The notes under the pieces were generated by a model. That model did no database searches and was not told where the DNA came from. It saw only the letters and a program-made list of their open reading frames with translations. Below, piece after piece: positions 1 through 11,679 of a DNA stretch of 64,000 bases (position 1 is the first letter of the stretch; each line of letters opens with the position of its first letter). The position numbers were made by a program, and so were the translations under genes. Location of the stretch: contig JAHLKG010000001.1 in assembly GCA_025526995.1 (NCBI GenBank), positions 1,302,001 to 1,366,000 of the forward strand, given 5' to 3'. Source of the stretch: Powellomyces hirtus. Its lineage: Eukaryota > Chytridiomycota > Chytridiomycetes > Spizellomycetales > Powellomycetaceae.

Positions 1-33
1 CCTTGTTGGCTGATCCTGCTTACAATGAACTTG

Positions 34-978
34 CTAGAACCTCTCCTGAAAACCCTTTTCTGCCTGTACCGATGCAGTCGGAGATTCTCTATGATGTCGA
101 AGCACCACGCGGCCTTCCTCAAGTCCTTGGAATCGAAGCTGGCAAACGCGGTAGGGTCGTGGGTCATCCGCTCGCTGCAATTCGATGCGTAGACGGAAAT
201 CCATCTGTTCGGATGAGGGGTCCATCCCGGTAAGATGAAGGACATGCTGACGCGAAGTCCATGCATTTTGCGCGAAGCCAGATTCGTCATCTGTGCCCTC
301 GATTTTCACCACAGTCCTCCTATCCTGGAAATGCAATCCAACTCTCGAGAACTTGCTTCCTTCGTCTTCTACAAAGCCCAGCTTCGGCATCCGGACAAGT
401 AGCGCGTCCATTTGTTCGGAAGTAAGCTTGTCATCAAATTTCTGGAGATGAACTGCTGATTCGGGGAGTGCTTTTGCGCAAAGGTTGGTGTCCGTGGAAA
501 AGCGTGTGAAAAGTTGCCGTCCGAAGGAAATATCGACTTCAAGTTTGACCGCCTGGTCCCGAATGGCTTCGAATTGTACAGACTTGGCCCAGATACTTAA
601 GGCATCTGCGGCGTATTGTGCGATGAGCGTCTGGTGGTAATAAAACACGAAACGTTATCGACGTAGTCAAAGCTCGGCAGAATTTGGCAGAAAGATCATC
701 GACTTGTGCATCTCCCCCGCTCGCGTCCGCATGTCCAGCCGCAGTTCGAGTCTCATTGGTAGAGTCCTCTGGATGTACTCAAAGACTTTTCCATTTGCCG
801 TCCGCAGGTTCGAAGGTAACATAATGTTGCTTGAGATTGGCCGGGAGACAGAAGACAACCGGCATCCATCGGATACTTTGCGTTCACGTTCAAACAACAT
901 AGCAGTGCGTCGGCCAGGGTATGTGGGGCGCGCTTGTTCTTGTGCCTGACGTCTCCTCTGCGGAGGAACATAAGCCAT
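34..978 (-). pseudogene. Frame-broken conserved protein, unidentified
   Basis: A 204-codon open frame (648 down to the TAG at 34) is preceded by a 103-codon frame (978 to 667) that starts MAYVPPQRRR. Both lie in the same frame but are separated by TGA (667-669) and TAA (655-657). Coding-like sequence also switches frame inside the upstream part: a stretch reading LPANLKQHYVTFEP lies one base out of register near 780-850, and FDYVDN lies in a third frame near 650-665. No GT-AG intron restores a single frame. I read this as a gene damaged by several one-base indels, or as local assembly error. The 3' half has alternating hydrophobic and charged residues but no motif I recognise. Coding-like minus-strand fragments continue up to about 1370, so the original 5' end may lie there. 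Confidence 0.4.
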
Positions 979-1370
979 CTTTTCGAGACTGGTACACGGT
1001 GCTTGATAACGGAGAACGTTGAGGTAAAGTATTTTCGGAGGACGCGTGCAGGTGCAAATCGGTCTTCACAATTTTTATGGTCCGTTGCAAGACGAGGATA
1101 GTCATGCGATGCCGCTGCGCCACCCGCGCCATCTAAGCCTCTGGAATTACAGCGCTATCCGCATTTCCTTGGGACTTGATGGCTTCAGCGTGCTGTAGGA
1201 TGACACTTAAACACTTTGACACCCACGAGATGAATGTGCAATGGGATTCCTTTGGCCACAATATCTTCGTTTCCGACAAATTGATGGAATGGGGAAGAGT
1301 CGCAATACGCCCACACCGAACAGTGACGCAAAACACTGCTGCAGACGCTTTCGGGACAAAAGGGCCTCAC

Positions 1371-1635
1371 AAGGTTTCCAGCTATGTTGTATTACGAAAC
1401 ACAGAACTAGATCAGTTTAATGATAGAACTACTGAACAAGCCTGGCATGGCCCGTTAAGGTACGGTCCGAGGGAATCTAAGATAGCTGAGCACGTTCTCA
1501 TAGATTGTCCAAGCTGGATCAGCCGCAAGTTTGAGAACCAATTTGGCCAATGTCTAAAGGGGTATATTTGTAATATGTAGAAGGCTAATTATCGAGCTGA
1601 AAAACTCGAAATTGCTGCAAATAATGAGGTTCCTT
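1371..1635. other. Unassigned spacer
   Basis: A plus-strand open frame crosses this stretch (1176-1580) but shows no recognisable domain and no partner exons. I see no convincing gene between the broken gene and the LMBR1-family gene. Confidence 0.3.
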
Positions 1636-3131
1636 TCACAGGAGCGTCCGCGCCGGGCCGAGTTGCCAGAGCATGAATGCCTTGTATGAAGAAGCAAGCC
1701 AGGGGTGATTTCTGATCAACGGCACGTTCGCATAGGGTCCATAAGCCACGATGCTTATTCCCAATGCTCGACAGATCAGGGGGAGCGCCATTGTGATGAG
1801 GAGTACGAGGCTAATGCTGGCCACCATGCGCGGGGCCGGAGTTTTGTGGCGTCGTAATTGCAGTTGTGGTACGCGTTGGAAGAAGCCCACAATGGTCGAG
1901 ACGGAGAAAAAGCCTAGAGCTATGGGTTCGGTTACGGGCCACCATTGTGGTGGAGGTTGAGGTTCTCCTACACCCCAAGGTCTCAGATTTGAGCTCAGGA
2001 CGTGGTTCATGAGACTTGCTGTGATTCGAAGCATCACGGTCACCCATCCCATTGAGTTCAAGAGGAAGAAAATGGCGACAAGTAAGAGTCGGGCCAGAGG
2101 GTTTTGATCCTCTACCTGACGCAGTTGCACAATCTCCTGCCGCAGTGTCGATATCCTCAGCTTCGTCGTTTCGAGCTCCACATCCTCGTCTCTTTGTGGA
2201 GCTGAAGGGCGTCTGGGTTTCACAATAGATTCGCGAAGAGTGTGCATTTGGTTTTCCAGTACCATGATGTCAAGCTCATGTTGGGTTATGAGGCAAGTTG
2301 TTTTTGTCCGGTGATCCAATGGCAGAGCGAGACTGGCTGCATATCGGAAAAGACTAGCGGCACCCTGAGGCGTGACCAGGGCGCAAAAGAACATGCACAC
2401 AAAACTGGTCAAGATGTTCAGCGCGGATAGCCACGGGTGCGAGTCCATGAACGCTTCTGCACCGAGCAACCGCGTTAGGATATACACGAGACCGGCGCCC
2501 AAAATCCAGAAAAGACAGGCCGTTTGCAGAGATTCTTTCATCCTGGCGATGAAGGTGGTACCGTTCGCTTCCAAAAACAGATAGCAGAACGGCATGAGGC
2601 CATATAGAGAGATGGCACACGCCATGAACGAGTAGCTCCAGAACCTGTCGAGGGAGATTAGACAATTTGAGGAACGAGGATGTTTGACGTTGTGGGAACC
2701 TGCCTTTCGATCAATGTTTGCGAAACGATTTCTCGAAACAGATTTGTGGCGAGCAATAACAACAGGCCAGAAAGCGCCGCAGCAAGCCCTATAGAGCAGA
2801 ACATTACCGCAGCCGTCCCTTCATTTTGCTCAGTCTCATCCTCATCCAGGTCCGAGTCATGTCCCGAACTCCCACTGGCCAGCGGACCTGACGCGTGATT
2901 GTTGTCAAGCGCTAAGGACGATAGGCGCAGCTCTTCTTCAACACCCACAAGCCGCGCGCTTGAACCCCGCACTAATGGGGGCCTTGGCGTGTGACGATAA
3001 CGATAATTCCGCAGGATGCCCGTGGCTATTCCTTGCAGTGCTATGGCAAAGAGGAGAGCCACCGTGTTTTCGCGCACAACGCCATAGAATTCGCCTTCCA
3101 GAAATTCCTCCGCAAGACCAGAGTCGGGCAT
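1636..3131 (-). CDS. LMBR1/LIMR-family polytopic membrane protein
   Basis: Two adjoining frames (3131-2658, starting MPDSGLAEEF, and 2625-1636) together give about 495 residues, the usual size of LMBR1/lipocalin-receptor-like membrane proteins. Family-like features are an N-terminal helix after a short acidic tail, an acidic Ser-rich loop (about residues 85-110), a leucine-rich second helix (LSGLLLLLAT), the block GLMPFCYLFLEANG, a central coiled-coil segment after LPLDHRTK, and a C-terminal helix group with LPLICRALG. The function of these receptors/transporters in fungi is not established. The frame breaks near 2645-2660: the upstream frame ends in TAA while the other frame continues LISLDRFWSYSF in good family register. 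A single missing base fits better than an intron. Confident on family, less so on integrity. Confidence 0.72.
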
Positions 3132-3362
3132 CTCGTTCGGAGGTTAAGTAGATCACTAGCTCTGATCTTCTCTCATCTCTTGTCATCCACTGTGCGGGGC
3201 CCGCGACGAAGCTTTTCTCTGTTGCTGAGTTTCACGCACTGCCTGGTGTGAACTCTACGGTCAGGAACAGAAGAACGCCCAAGGAGCGTGGCTTTGGCGT
3301 GGCTTGTCACCGACTGGGCATCGTGTCGCTTCAACTCTCGACCTTCCTAAACTCAGAGTGTC

Positions 3363-4259
3363 ATGTCAGTCCAAAAAGCAAAATCACAAATAGGAACTCG
3401 ATGCACCCGTATTGACCATGGCGGTGCTTCGTATGTTGTATGCTCGCGCTTCCGGGGAGAAGTATGGCATTTGGATGTGATTGGCGACACAGCCTGCTAC
3501 ACCGCTCATATGAATGCGCTCGAGACCATGAACTTGGTGCGTGGGAAAAGATCGTGGACCTAGGTCGGAGGCTAAGATGCATTGGAGTATGTCTCCTGAC
3601 TCTCAAACTACAAGTAGTTTCCGGCAAATTCTCCTTTCTCAAATTTTGAGGCGTCTTGGCTGAAGAATGAGATCACATTTGAAAGCCCGTCGCCGGGAAG
3701 CTCTCCACAGGTATGCACCATAGTCAGAGCAAGAACAACAGTGAACATATTGTCTAATGATGCACACGTAGTTAACAGTTGGTGGAAAGATGAATGAGCA
3801 TCCCACTCGGCTTCAAATGACGACGATCCCGGCGAGCGAGTCGTTCCAATTCATGCGAGAGATTTTTATTGATTTGGCGGAAGCACGCCAAGCGCTTCCA
3901 AGCACTGAAGGTACCGGTCCTATCATCACTTTTCCGCGATGCTTGCCTCCAAAATAACACGAGCTTTTCTTTTGCAGTGGACGTTTTGAGAGCAACCATC
4001 TCGGATTTGAGAATCGAACTGGATGCCTTGCGGAGGACATCCGCGCAGGGCGCCTCGCTGCATATGGAGGGAGGTTTGCCCAAGCGATCTGCTCCCGTAA
4101 AGCGTGCCGCACCGGCCAAAAGTCTGGTCAATCCGAGACTCAAGAACAAAGTGGCGAGAGGTGGGTTAGACCAATCGAATGGGCACGTATGGGCCAAAAC
4201 TAAATATTTGTCTACTACAAGGCACCGTATTTGGAGATGATAGCGATTCAGAGGACTAA
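3363..4259 (+). CDS. PAXX: PAXX-like non-homologous end-joining factor
   Basis: Five exons keep one frame: 3363-3536, 3618-3710, 3790-3910, 3978-4160 and 4222-4259. They encode about 203 residues; human PAXX has 204. PAXX is the XRCC4/XLF paralogue that binds Ku and stabilises the Ku-DNA ligase IV complex during double-strand-break repair. The N-terminal half fits the XRCC4-type head domain (YVVCSRFRGEVWHLDV), followed by a helical stalk (EVDVLRATISDLRIELDAL). The C-terminus carries a basic Ku-binding-type motif, SLVNPRLKNKVARGG, ending in the acidic tail DDSDSED; this parallels the SLINPGFKSKK...GG tail of the vertebrate protein. The third exon must use the acceptor ending GGAAAG at 3789; the stronger-looking acceptor at 3778 breaks frame. 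Fungal PAXX is little described, so an alignment or structure check matters. Confidence 0.68.
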
Positions 4260-4585
4260 ACCACCACTCGCTGTTGAAGCAGTGACAACAGTTTGCGCTG
4301 AAGCTTCTACTCTGCTACGTGGCAATCGCGCTACCATGTGGATGTACAGTCCATCTGCAACAAACGGGTGATAGGAGCCCGAACCTCATTCTGAGTCAGG
4401 GTTAACAGGCAGAGATAATGCTAGTTCTTGCAGGTCCACATCCGCTCTTCATACGAATTCCCGTCATTGCGAGCCGGCTCTCGCTTTGCACGCTGCCGTG
4501 ACTGGAACAAAAGCATATTTACTATATTTACAAATCCGCACAACTTTATACAACCAATATTTTTACATCTACGGATCATCTTCCA
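4260..4585. other. Convergent 3' intergenic spacer
   Basis: This lies between the stop of the PAXX-like gene and the stop of the minus-strand membrane protein. It is AT-richer near 4510-4570 and probably holds both 3' UTRs. No gene seen. Confidence 0.5.
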
Positions 4586-6146
4586 TCAGTGTGCATGGTG
4601 CCTCGTTTTCATCAGGTTCTTGGCACCTTCGTCATCTTTGCTGATCCACCACAACCTAATGCGCCCACCAACGCCGCCCTCCTCTGCCGTCTTTTTCACC
4701 AGCTCATAATCTGTCTTTGGAACGTACAGGAATTTAGAGTCAAACTTGTCCGCACTGTACTCTGAGCCAAGGAAAGACGCATGGGCGATCTGATTGTACG
4801 TCTTGTCCTGTTCCGAGAACGGCAGCACGTAGAGATGGTAGCGGGCTGTGTGCATGTCCTGCAGAAAAGTTTGCAAGGCCGCGTCGGACAGACCCTCTGT
4901 TGATGGCAGATCGGCAATAATGTACCGCACGCGTTTGCTGTCAAGAGTCTTTGGGGATTTTGTCAACAGTCCTACAATTTGTTCCGTAGATAGTTCCGTG
5001 ATGTGCACCAGCGCAATCGGACCCTCAGCAAATGCGTAGTTATCAAATGAAAGAGGCTTGGTGGCACTGAGCGAGTGAAGTCGCATCTTATCTTCCGCAA
5101 GATTGAGGCGCGCGGAGGCCATGATTGGCGGGGAGAGGGATGACATTAGTTCTTCTGGCAAAATGCAGTTGGCCGCGGAGGCTCCGCGTACGGCGGCGAG
5201 GATCGCGTCATGCGCATAACCGAATGTGGGAAAGTGGCAGTTCATGGTAACAACTTGAGCAGGCACGCTGTCATCTGCGACCGAGTCGTGCAGTGATCGC
5301 GTAAGAACGGCTTGCAAAGACTGATCGACTTCCACCACTTCGTCCGGTTGATCAATAGGTTTGGCAACAAATATCTAGAGACGTCACTTGTTAAGACCGG
5401 ACCATCTCAAGAGGAGGATACAGCGAGGGGGTGCTCACCGGTGGCTTGCTGCCTTGTTGAACGGAAAACTTGAAGTTGTTCAACGCAGTCTTCCATTTAC
5501 CGTCGTCAGGCTGTGTCATTGAGTTGACTTCTCCAAATATTCCCGTTAGCGCATCACTGACACCTGGCTCGCCATGCATTGACTCGTGATCGGCAGGCTC
5601 GTCATCGTCATCGTCATTGCTGGCCGAGTGACTGTGACCATGAGTTTGCGGTTGCGGCATAATCGTGTGCTTAGATCCGGGAGTTTTTGTCTGCTTGTCT
5701 TCATCGCTCCCGATTATTTCCTGCTTCCCTTCATCGATGACTGCAGGCATTGGAAGAATAGACATGCGGCCGTCACCCTCTCCCTCTGTCGTCGCGGCTG
5801 CTGTGGCTTCTGCTGTAGCTTCTGCGGTAGCTGCGGCTGATTCTTGCGCATCTACAGTTTGTGTCGCAGCGTTGACCTCAGGCACTTGGGTTTCTGGTAT
5901 CTGAGGTATCTCAGATATCTGAGCAACGTCTTTGTTTTCCGGTATGGAGACCTTCTCAACAGCAGCCTGTTCGCCGCTTGCTGTTACACTGTCTGCTACC
6001 GGAGCGCCTTTCGATTCGATGGAGCCTGAAGAGAAGACGGCGAAAATTCCGACTACGACGAGCAGGACCACCAAGACGGCTGTGCATAGGGCTTTTGACG
6101 ACCTGCCCTTGGTCTTGTTGACGAATAAAGGTGTGTAGTTGGGCAT
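4586..6146 (-). CDS. Type II single-pass membrane protein, unidentified
   Basis: Two exons (6146-5439 and 5374-4586) join in phase 0 across a 64-nt intron with donor GTGAGC and acceptor TCTCTAG, giving 498 residues. A short basic N-terminus (NKTKGRSSKA) precedes one hydrophobic helix at about residues 22-42, so the rest should be lumenal or extracellular. Residues 45-215 are low complexity: an Ala/Thr/Glu-rich stretch with AEATAEATAAATT, an HGHSHS histidine patch and a DDDDDE acidic run, typical of an O-glycosylated stalk. The C-terminal 260 residues look globular and end with a Lys-rich, Gly-containing tail. I do not recognise the family. A Golgi glycosyltransferase-like layout (stem plus catalytic domain) is possible, but no DXD motif stands out. 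Confidence 0.7.
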
Positions 6147-6538
6147 GACGAGTCGACGACGCTCTTTTTCGTGAGCGACAGAACCGAGTGAATAAGGGAC
6201 GGGACGTCTGGCCGGGGTACTTGATGGAAAGTGTGAAGTCGGGGGATGCCAGCTGCGACGTGCGTGTCAAAAAGTGTTGTTGGGAGGAGGAGGGTAGTGC
6301 TGCGCAATAATAATGACCAACTCATTCAACCCCCGCGTTTGAGAAGACGCTTACTTCCTCCTTCTTTCCTTCCAAAAATTCTCATTTGGCGCCACAAAAA
6401 ACGACTTCGCGCTCATCCTGAATCAAGCATCCAACCATTCCCTCCACTCCCTATCATACAGTAGTAGCGAAACTGTGAAGGAAAATAACTGGTCCACTTG
6501 GCAAAAGATATTTATTATATTTGGGTCAAACCTGTCCG
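6147..6538. other. Divergent intergenic region (membrane protein / RIT1)
   Basis: The start codons of two divergent genes flank this roughly 390-bp spacer, so both promoters should lie here. It has pyrimidine-rich stretches but no TATA box I would defend. Confidence 0.45.
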
Positions 6539-8514
6539 ATGTCAAAACAGGATCGAGAATCCATAAGAAAGGAGGGTCGCAACATGTAGGTTTCAAGGCA
6601 GGCAAACGGAGGCGGAGGGGTTGGACCACACACGAGACCTCGCGGAGGTAAGCCGGTGTTGTCCCCGATGGCCTTGATCCACATCAACTGACGTTTTGCC
6701 ATCCATATTGCTTGTCCCTGAATCCAGATATAACCGGCTGCGTTCAATAGCGGAAGACGCACTATTTGTGGAAAAAGTTGCTGCTCAGTTTCCCTCTCTG
6801 CCCGTTATCGCAAATCAGCGATGTGGAAGCTGGTATATAGATCCCGCCAAGGTGAGGAAGGAGATGCTCAATTCTTGGTTGAGTGAAAAAGGTGCGCAGC
6901 GTCCTAATCGCCAGTCTCTGCTATGGTGGTAGGCCTTCAAGCACAGTGTGTACTTCAAATCCACGGACGGCCACTTTGGAAAGTGGGATTTCAATCTGCG
7001 GCGGCTAAACTATCATATCATATCAGCCATCTGTCAAAATAAAGGGTATGCCGCTGACGGCCGTGCATAGCGCTTCATCCTTGTCTGACCAACCCCCTGA
7101 TGATCGTCTATGGTTTCAGATGCATCATAGTTGACTCCACAAGAAATGGGAAACGGATCCCTGATTCACTCTCAAAGACAGTTCCAATATGGTGCGCCGT
7201 GATCAACACCGCAGTCGCTATACTGCGCCGGCAATCCGCCACTGCAACGCCAGAAAGTTGGGATATCCGCTTTCATTCCATTCCCTCTGCGGTGTCTAAA
7301 TCAGAAGCACAACAGATCAGCGACCGAGTACTATCCTTTGCCCATAAGTTGCTGGTACGTGTGCCTGCATCTGGTTTGATATACGCACAAAGAATACTCA
7401 TGTGTTATCGTAGACCTCATCTGTCGACATGGACAAGGTCTCTCGGATCCTACTCAAACCGCTTCGACCAATATGGATCTCACCAGCCTCAACCCTCGAC
7501 GGAAGCTTTGATTGGGCGTCTGGGGACGACCTCCCCTTCTATCCGGTTGTGTTACTTAGTGCATCGATGGCCGTGCCAGATGGTCTGGACCGGAGGGAAG
7601 GCTACACATACGTCCAGGGATCTGCTGATGATCACGAGATGTGGGCTGAGGTACTTGATAGGCAGATATAGGGGGCTGCAGGTCCCGCATACTCACCCGT
7701 CTACGCCAGGGATTGACACCGGAGCTGTTCTGGCAACGCTCTGCAGAACTGCTCGCAACACTCAACCCAACCGCATGCACAACACTCGTGCACCAGATCG
7801 TCGCCACGTCCGCGTCCCGTGTCTCCACCTCGGGATCCTCATCAACCGCCACATCATCCTCTATCGGAACTACCGGCATATCCATAGGAAACCACGCCAG
7901 CGGCCGACCACCTACCTGCTTTGCGGACCACGACCTCGTCATCAACTGCGGAGCACCCGAGCACGTGTTCCCAGACAAGGAAGCCATGATCCTTGCCAAC
8001 CGATACCTATTCCTCCCGATTTCAGAAGGCAAGAAGGGCCAGCACCAGCTGTTCGATTCGTTGGGGCCCGTCTTGGCGTACATTCGGGAACCATTGCGAG
8101 AGGGAAAACGGGTATTGATACATTGCATGCAAGGCAAGGATCGGTCCGTTGGTATTGCGCTGGCGATCCTAGTCAGATACATGGATGACGAGGGCGTCTT
8201 GCACGTGGATTGGGATACACCTTCAGAAAGTAAGAGCTCATCTTCTGGATGCATCTCTCGCCCTTCAGTTTGCTAACCGCATCACGCCTCCTTGTTACAG
8301 TCACCAAAGATAAAATTCAAAATCGACTGCTGTACATCCAATCATTCCGTCATGTGGTAAGCATGTCATGCACCATTGTTTGACTTGGTGCATCTTGGCA
8401 TTTTTTAACCGTTTTCTTTTTGGGATGGTTCTATTGGTACAGGCATCTCCCACGCGGGCCACGTTACAGAAAGTCAAAACCTATTTTATGAGTGGCGGAT
8501 ATGCTGGGCAATGA
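6539..8514 (+). CDS. RIT1: Initiator tRNA ribosyl-phosphate transferase (Rit1)
   Basis: Eight exons: 6539-6585, 6728-6851, 6933-7045, 7120-7354, 7414-7650, 7710-8229, 8301-8356 and 8443-8514; about 466 residues. Rit1 adds 2'-O-ribosyl phosphate to A64 of initiator tRNA-Met, which keeps it out of elongation. Family signatures are IYNRLRSIAED, CGSWY, YFKSTDGH, IIVDSTRNGKR..PDSLSKTVPIWCAV, PLRPIWISP and LTPELFW. The C-terminal domain has the dual-specificity-phosphatase-like loop HCMQGKDRSVGIALAIL, with Cys and Arg retained, then PTRATLQKV near the end. Length is close to yeast (513). The first exon encodes only 15 residues (MSKQDRESIRK...). Every junction keeps frame and all introns are GT-AG. 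It is convergent with UBAC2. Confidence 0.93.
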
Positions 8515-8964
8515 TGGGAAGCCCACGCGGACATCACGGTTATCAGACTAAATTATCCGTCATCGCACGGGAGTGGGTCTCCCACTGTTAAGATTATAAG
8601 TGAACAGACCACGATAATAGAATGCTGAAAATAGAGACCAATCCGTCCGGCCATGACATTTTCAATCTGAGAGTGTGCAATGGTAGTGTGAACATCGAGT
8701 CAGTATATATGCAACAAAGGACCATATTCATCTACAATGCTAGAAAGGGACTCGCTTTGGCTTGTCGAAACAGAGGGGAGATAGGTACACGGCAACCAAT
8801 AACAGCAGAGATTGGCAGTCCGATTGCACTCCCAATCATCCAAAAAACGGTCATCCAGAGTGAGAGACGGCGCCTCAGTGGATACATGAAAACCTCATGG
8901 GGGTCTGTTCGTGACGTTCGCAACAAGTACGGAAAATGCATCAGATGCTCTCATTCTCGCAGAC
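8515..8964. other. Convergent spacer between RIT1 and UBAC2
   Basis: This is the 3' side of both genes. An open plus-strand frame at 8622-9263 runs through it into antisense UBAC2 sequence and has no family features. No gene seen. Confidence 0.5.
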
Positions 8965-10144
8965 CTATTGACGATTGTCGAGCAAGAACGCCGCTGCAGC
9001 TGGCACATGGTTGTTCGTACTTCTCAAAGCCTGCAAGACCCTCGGTCTCGAAAAGCCCATATTCTCCAATTGTGCAATCGCGTCCGGCGAAGGCGGGTCG
9101 ACTGGAACAACGGGAATGCCGCCCGTTCCCGCAACAGCCGCAGCAGCCGCGGCATTCCCGCGCATGGACGCTGTATAACGATCGCGCAGTTCGCGCCGTT
9201 GGTCTTCGATCGTCGTGCCCGCCAACCGACCCGTCGGCGGCGACGACGCAAACAGCGGCGTAAACGCTTTGTGTGCGAGGTTTTGGAGGAAGCGGGGAAG
9301 TCGGAAGATTTTCATTTCTAGGAAGTTGAGGTCGTAGAGGACGCCGGCCACCAGACCACACACACTACCGACGACGGATGTTGGAAGCTGCGCGAGGAGA
9401 AACTATAGCCAGGACAGCACCCATTGAGTCGTCGAACCAACAAGTGGAACAATGGTGAAGGCACGTCCGTTCTCACCTGGAAACTCAGCGCATACACAAG
9501 CACATGATCCGTCCACTCCTTCCCCGCAAACTTAAATTTATACGTTCCAGGCACCGATCTCCCATACGCATACAACGCAGCAAACACCAGCCCATAAGGG
9601 CCAGCAGGCACACCTCTAAGCGACTTGAATCCCAACCCGCGCGTGAGTAACAGCGAGGCGACGTTGAGCGCTGTTGACATTGCGGACGTCAGGAAGACAA
9701 AGGACGCGTATTTTGAGGACGACCATTGCCGTTCTAGGATCCGGAAATGATATAGGAGACAGGTCCCGAATAGAAGTTCGGAGGTTGTGCTGAAGAAGAG
9801 GTTCGTGGTTACGAGCCGATATATCTGGGCGGGAAAAGGTCGGGTTAGTAACGAGTCGAGTTTCATGAAAGTACTGGAAATGTAACGGTGTCCATACCTG
9901 ATGATGCTGCAACAGCTGCGGCCATAGCTGGAGATGCCACTTATGCCGTACGTCCAGAAAAGAAGCCAGCAATGTGTTCAGGCCTAGCGAGAATACCAAT
10001 GCCTTCGTAACTGGCGCATTATCTGGTTTTGGAAATGATAGCAACAGTAGTGAGATTGACACTTCTCCCATAAGGCGAGCCTCAGATCACCAATTGTGCA
10101 AAGTTGAACTTACAGAAGCCTGATGGTCCGCTGCCCGCTAGCAT
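8965..10144 (-). CDS. UBAC2: UBAC2-like rhomboid pseudoprotease with UBA domain
   Basis: Four exons: 10144-10114, 10022-9898, 9824-9477 and 9402-8965; about 313 residues (human 344). UBAC2 is an ER membrane protein of the derlin/rhomboid superfamily used in ER-associated degradation and in ER retention of UBXD8. The sequence starts MLAGSGPSGFYNAPVTK as in the family, followed by rhomboid-like helices (LLASFLDVRHKW; IYRLVTTNLFFS; ELLFGTCLLYHFR; GPYGLVFAALYAYG). No Ser/His dyad is evident, as expected for an inactive rhomboid. The last 40 residues form a UBA domain (AIAQLENMGFSRPRVLQAL) ending FLLDNRQ. It is head-to-head with the ERICH2-like gene, with 213 bp between start codons. Confidence 0.9.
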
Positions 10145-10357
10145 ATTTGTCGTACCAGGATCTGAGTATGAAAAACACAAGTGGTGAAATCCCGCAAGTG
10201 TTGACGGCTCCGCCTCCATCCGTGTGCGGTCATGCTAAGTGAAATGTACAGCTACAACCTTCAGATTATGTAAGAACTGTCATTTCAACGAATTGACAGC
10301 AGACCGCGTTCGCAAAATGACGGCACGCGACTCTTCGCTATCCACGACAGCAACGAT

Positions 10358-11157
10358 ATGATGACGGCCGGTACCGACAGGGTTCCAACCAAGCTGCCGC
10401 CACTGCCTCCGCATGGCGAGCCGATAGTTGCCGTAAAAGAGACGATCCATGCATCCGGCTTGTCACCTCATCGAACACCTTCCTTGTCTGCGAATCTGGT
10501 GCCGAAGGCCAAACGACTGACGTCTTCATCTTCTTCTTCCATACGGTCTGTCAATGTTGCTGTGGCATCATCAACACTACCACTACCACATGTTCCGCCA
10601 GAGCCACGGCTGTCTGATGAGGTAAGAAGGACTGGAATCACGAGAGTGCTCGTGTCTCTCTTCTTGTTTTTTGATCTGTGTGCTTCTTCATTTCACAAGG
10701 ACGCCGAAGAGTCTGCATTTCTTTTGCTCAATGAATTCATGGCCAACATAGCTAGCAAGCATTACGAATCAGCGCTGAGTATTTCCGCGAAGAGTATGCA
10801 TGCAGAGTAACTCGAACGTCTAATGTTCTTTCCTGAAGATCTGTTCTTTCATATATAGTTCTTGCTATTGAGCCAAGCAATACCCTGATGCGCGAGTTCC
10901 AACCGGTCTTGCAAGAACGCATTGCGCAAATTGCTGCTCGTGAACTGGAGAGCGAGGGGAGCAGCGAAGATGATGAAGAGAGTGAAGAGGAAGATGTCGA
11001 TGATGATGATGATGATGATGATGATGACGAAAGTGTAGGAGAAGACAGCAAATCACAAGACGATATGGATGAGTCCGCTACGTCTGATGAGGATGATGCT
11101 GATGCCACCGACAGTGGCAAAAACGCGGAGACCCGAGTGACCAAAGAAAGCGGCTGA
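10358..11157 (+). CDS. ERICH2: ERICH2-like glutamate-rich protein
   Basis: Three exons: 10358-10621, 10700-10793 and 10859-11157; about 218 residues. The N-terminal 88 residues are Pro/Ser-rich and disordered. The second and third exons encode a short helical repeat, FLLLNEFMANIASKHYESAL then ILAIEPSNTLMREF, which matches the conserved C-terminal block of animal ERICH2 (a TPR-like helix pair followed by an EPxN turn). A long acidic tail follows, with about ten consecutive Asp near 10999-11030. ERICH2 is known mainly as a sperm/cilium-associated protein; its molecular role is unsettled. The donor at 10794 (GTATGC) and acceptor TATATAG keep frame exactly through ILAIEP. A flagellar role here is inference. 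Confidence 0.72.
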
Positions 11158-11679
11158 AATGAACCCTGCAAGCGCAAATATCGGCCATTTAACGCATTTT
11201 GGGGGACCGCTCTCGGCGAAGTGTTCGCAACCGTTGCAAACGCTATATATATTTCCAAACATCACAACGAGTGTTTCTGGGTTGAAGGGTAACTGGTCAA
11301 TTGTGTGCCTTCATTCCTAAACAATCGCTACACACGTTTCATACATAGTTTGCAACCGAATATAATGAATACAAAGAAAGAAAAAACCGGTACTTCCACC
11401 ACCCCCTGTGGGCACCATTCCTTCGAGCAAAGGAGAAGCTGCGTAGAGCCAATTGGCTACGTTCTGTTACAGTTTGCTTGTCCGTATGGCGCAGATCCGG
11501 ATGAGCAGGAAACAAAACATCCATAGCGTCCTTCGAGTCCTTCCCGATAAAGTCCGCAGATTGCGCAGATAGTGAGCAATGAAAGAACCCGGGGACAAAG
11601 GATTCTGCCAGGAGATGAGCCGATTCATATAGAACGATCTGCTCTCGACCGGCCGCATGAGACGACATGACGAAGATGA
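11158..11679. other. Convergent spacer between ERICH2-like and PPZ genes
   Basis: The 3' ends of two convergent genes flank it. A minus-strand open frame (11770-11339) overlaps it but belongs to a different frame from the PPZ terminal exon. No separate gene is supported. Confidence 0.45.

Noticed and set aside
1176..1580. 134-codon plus-strand frame
   Set aside because: No domain, no splice partners; it overlaps possible remains of the minus-strand gene.
3778..3789. Canonical acceptor GTTAACAG for PAXX exon 3
   Set aside because: It leaves the downstream exon out of frame with the upstream one; the acceptor eleven bases later restores it.
8622..9263. 213-codon plus-strand frame
   Set aside because: Its second half is antisense to the UBAC2 UBA-domain exon; no features in the first half.
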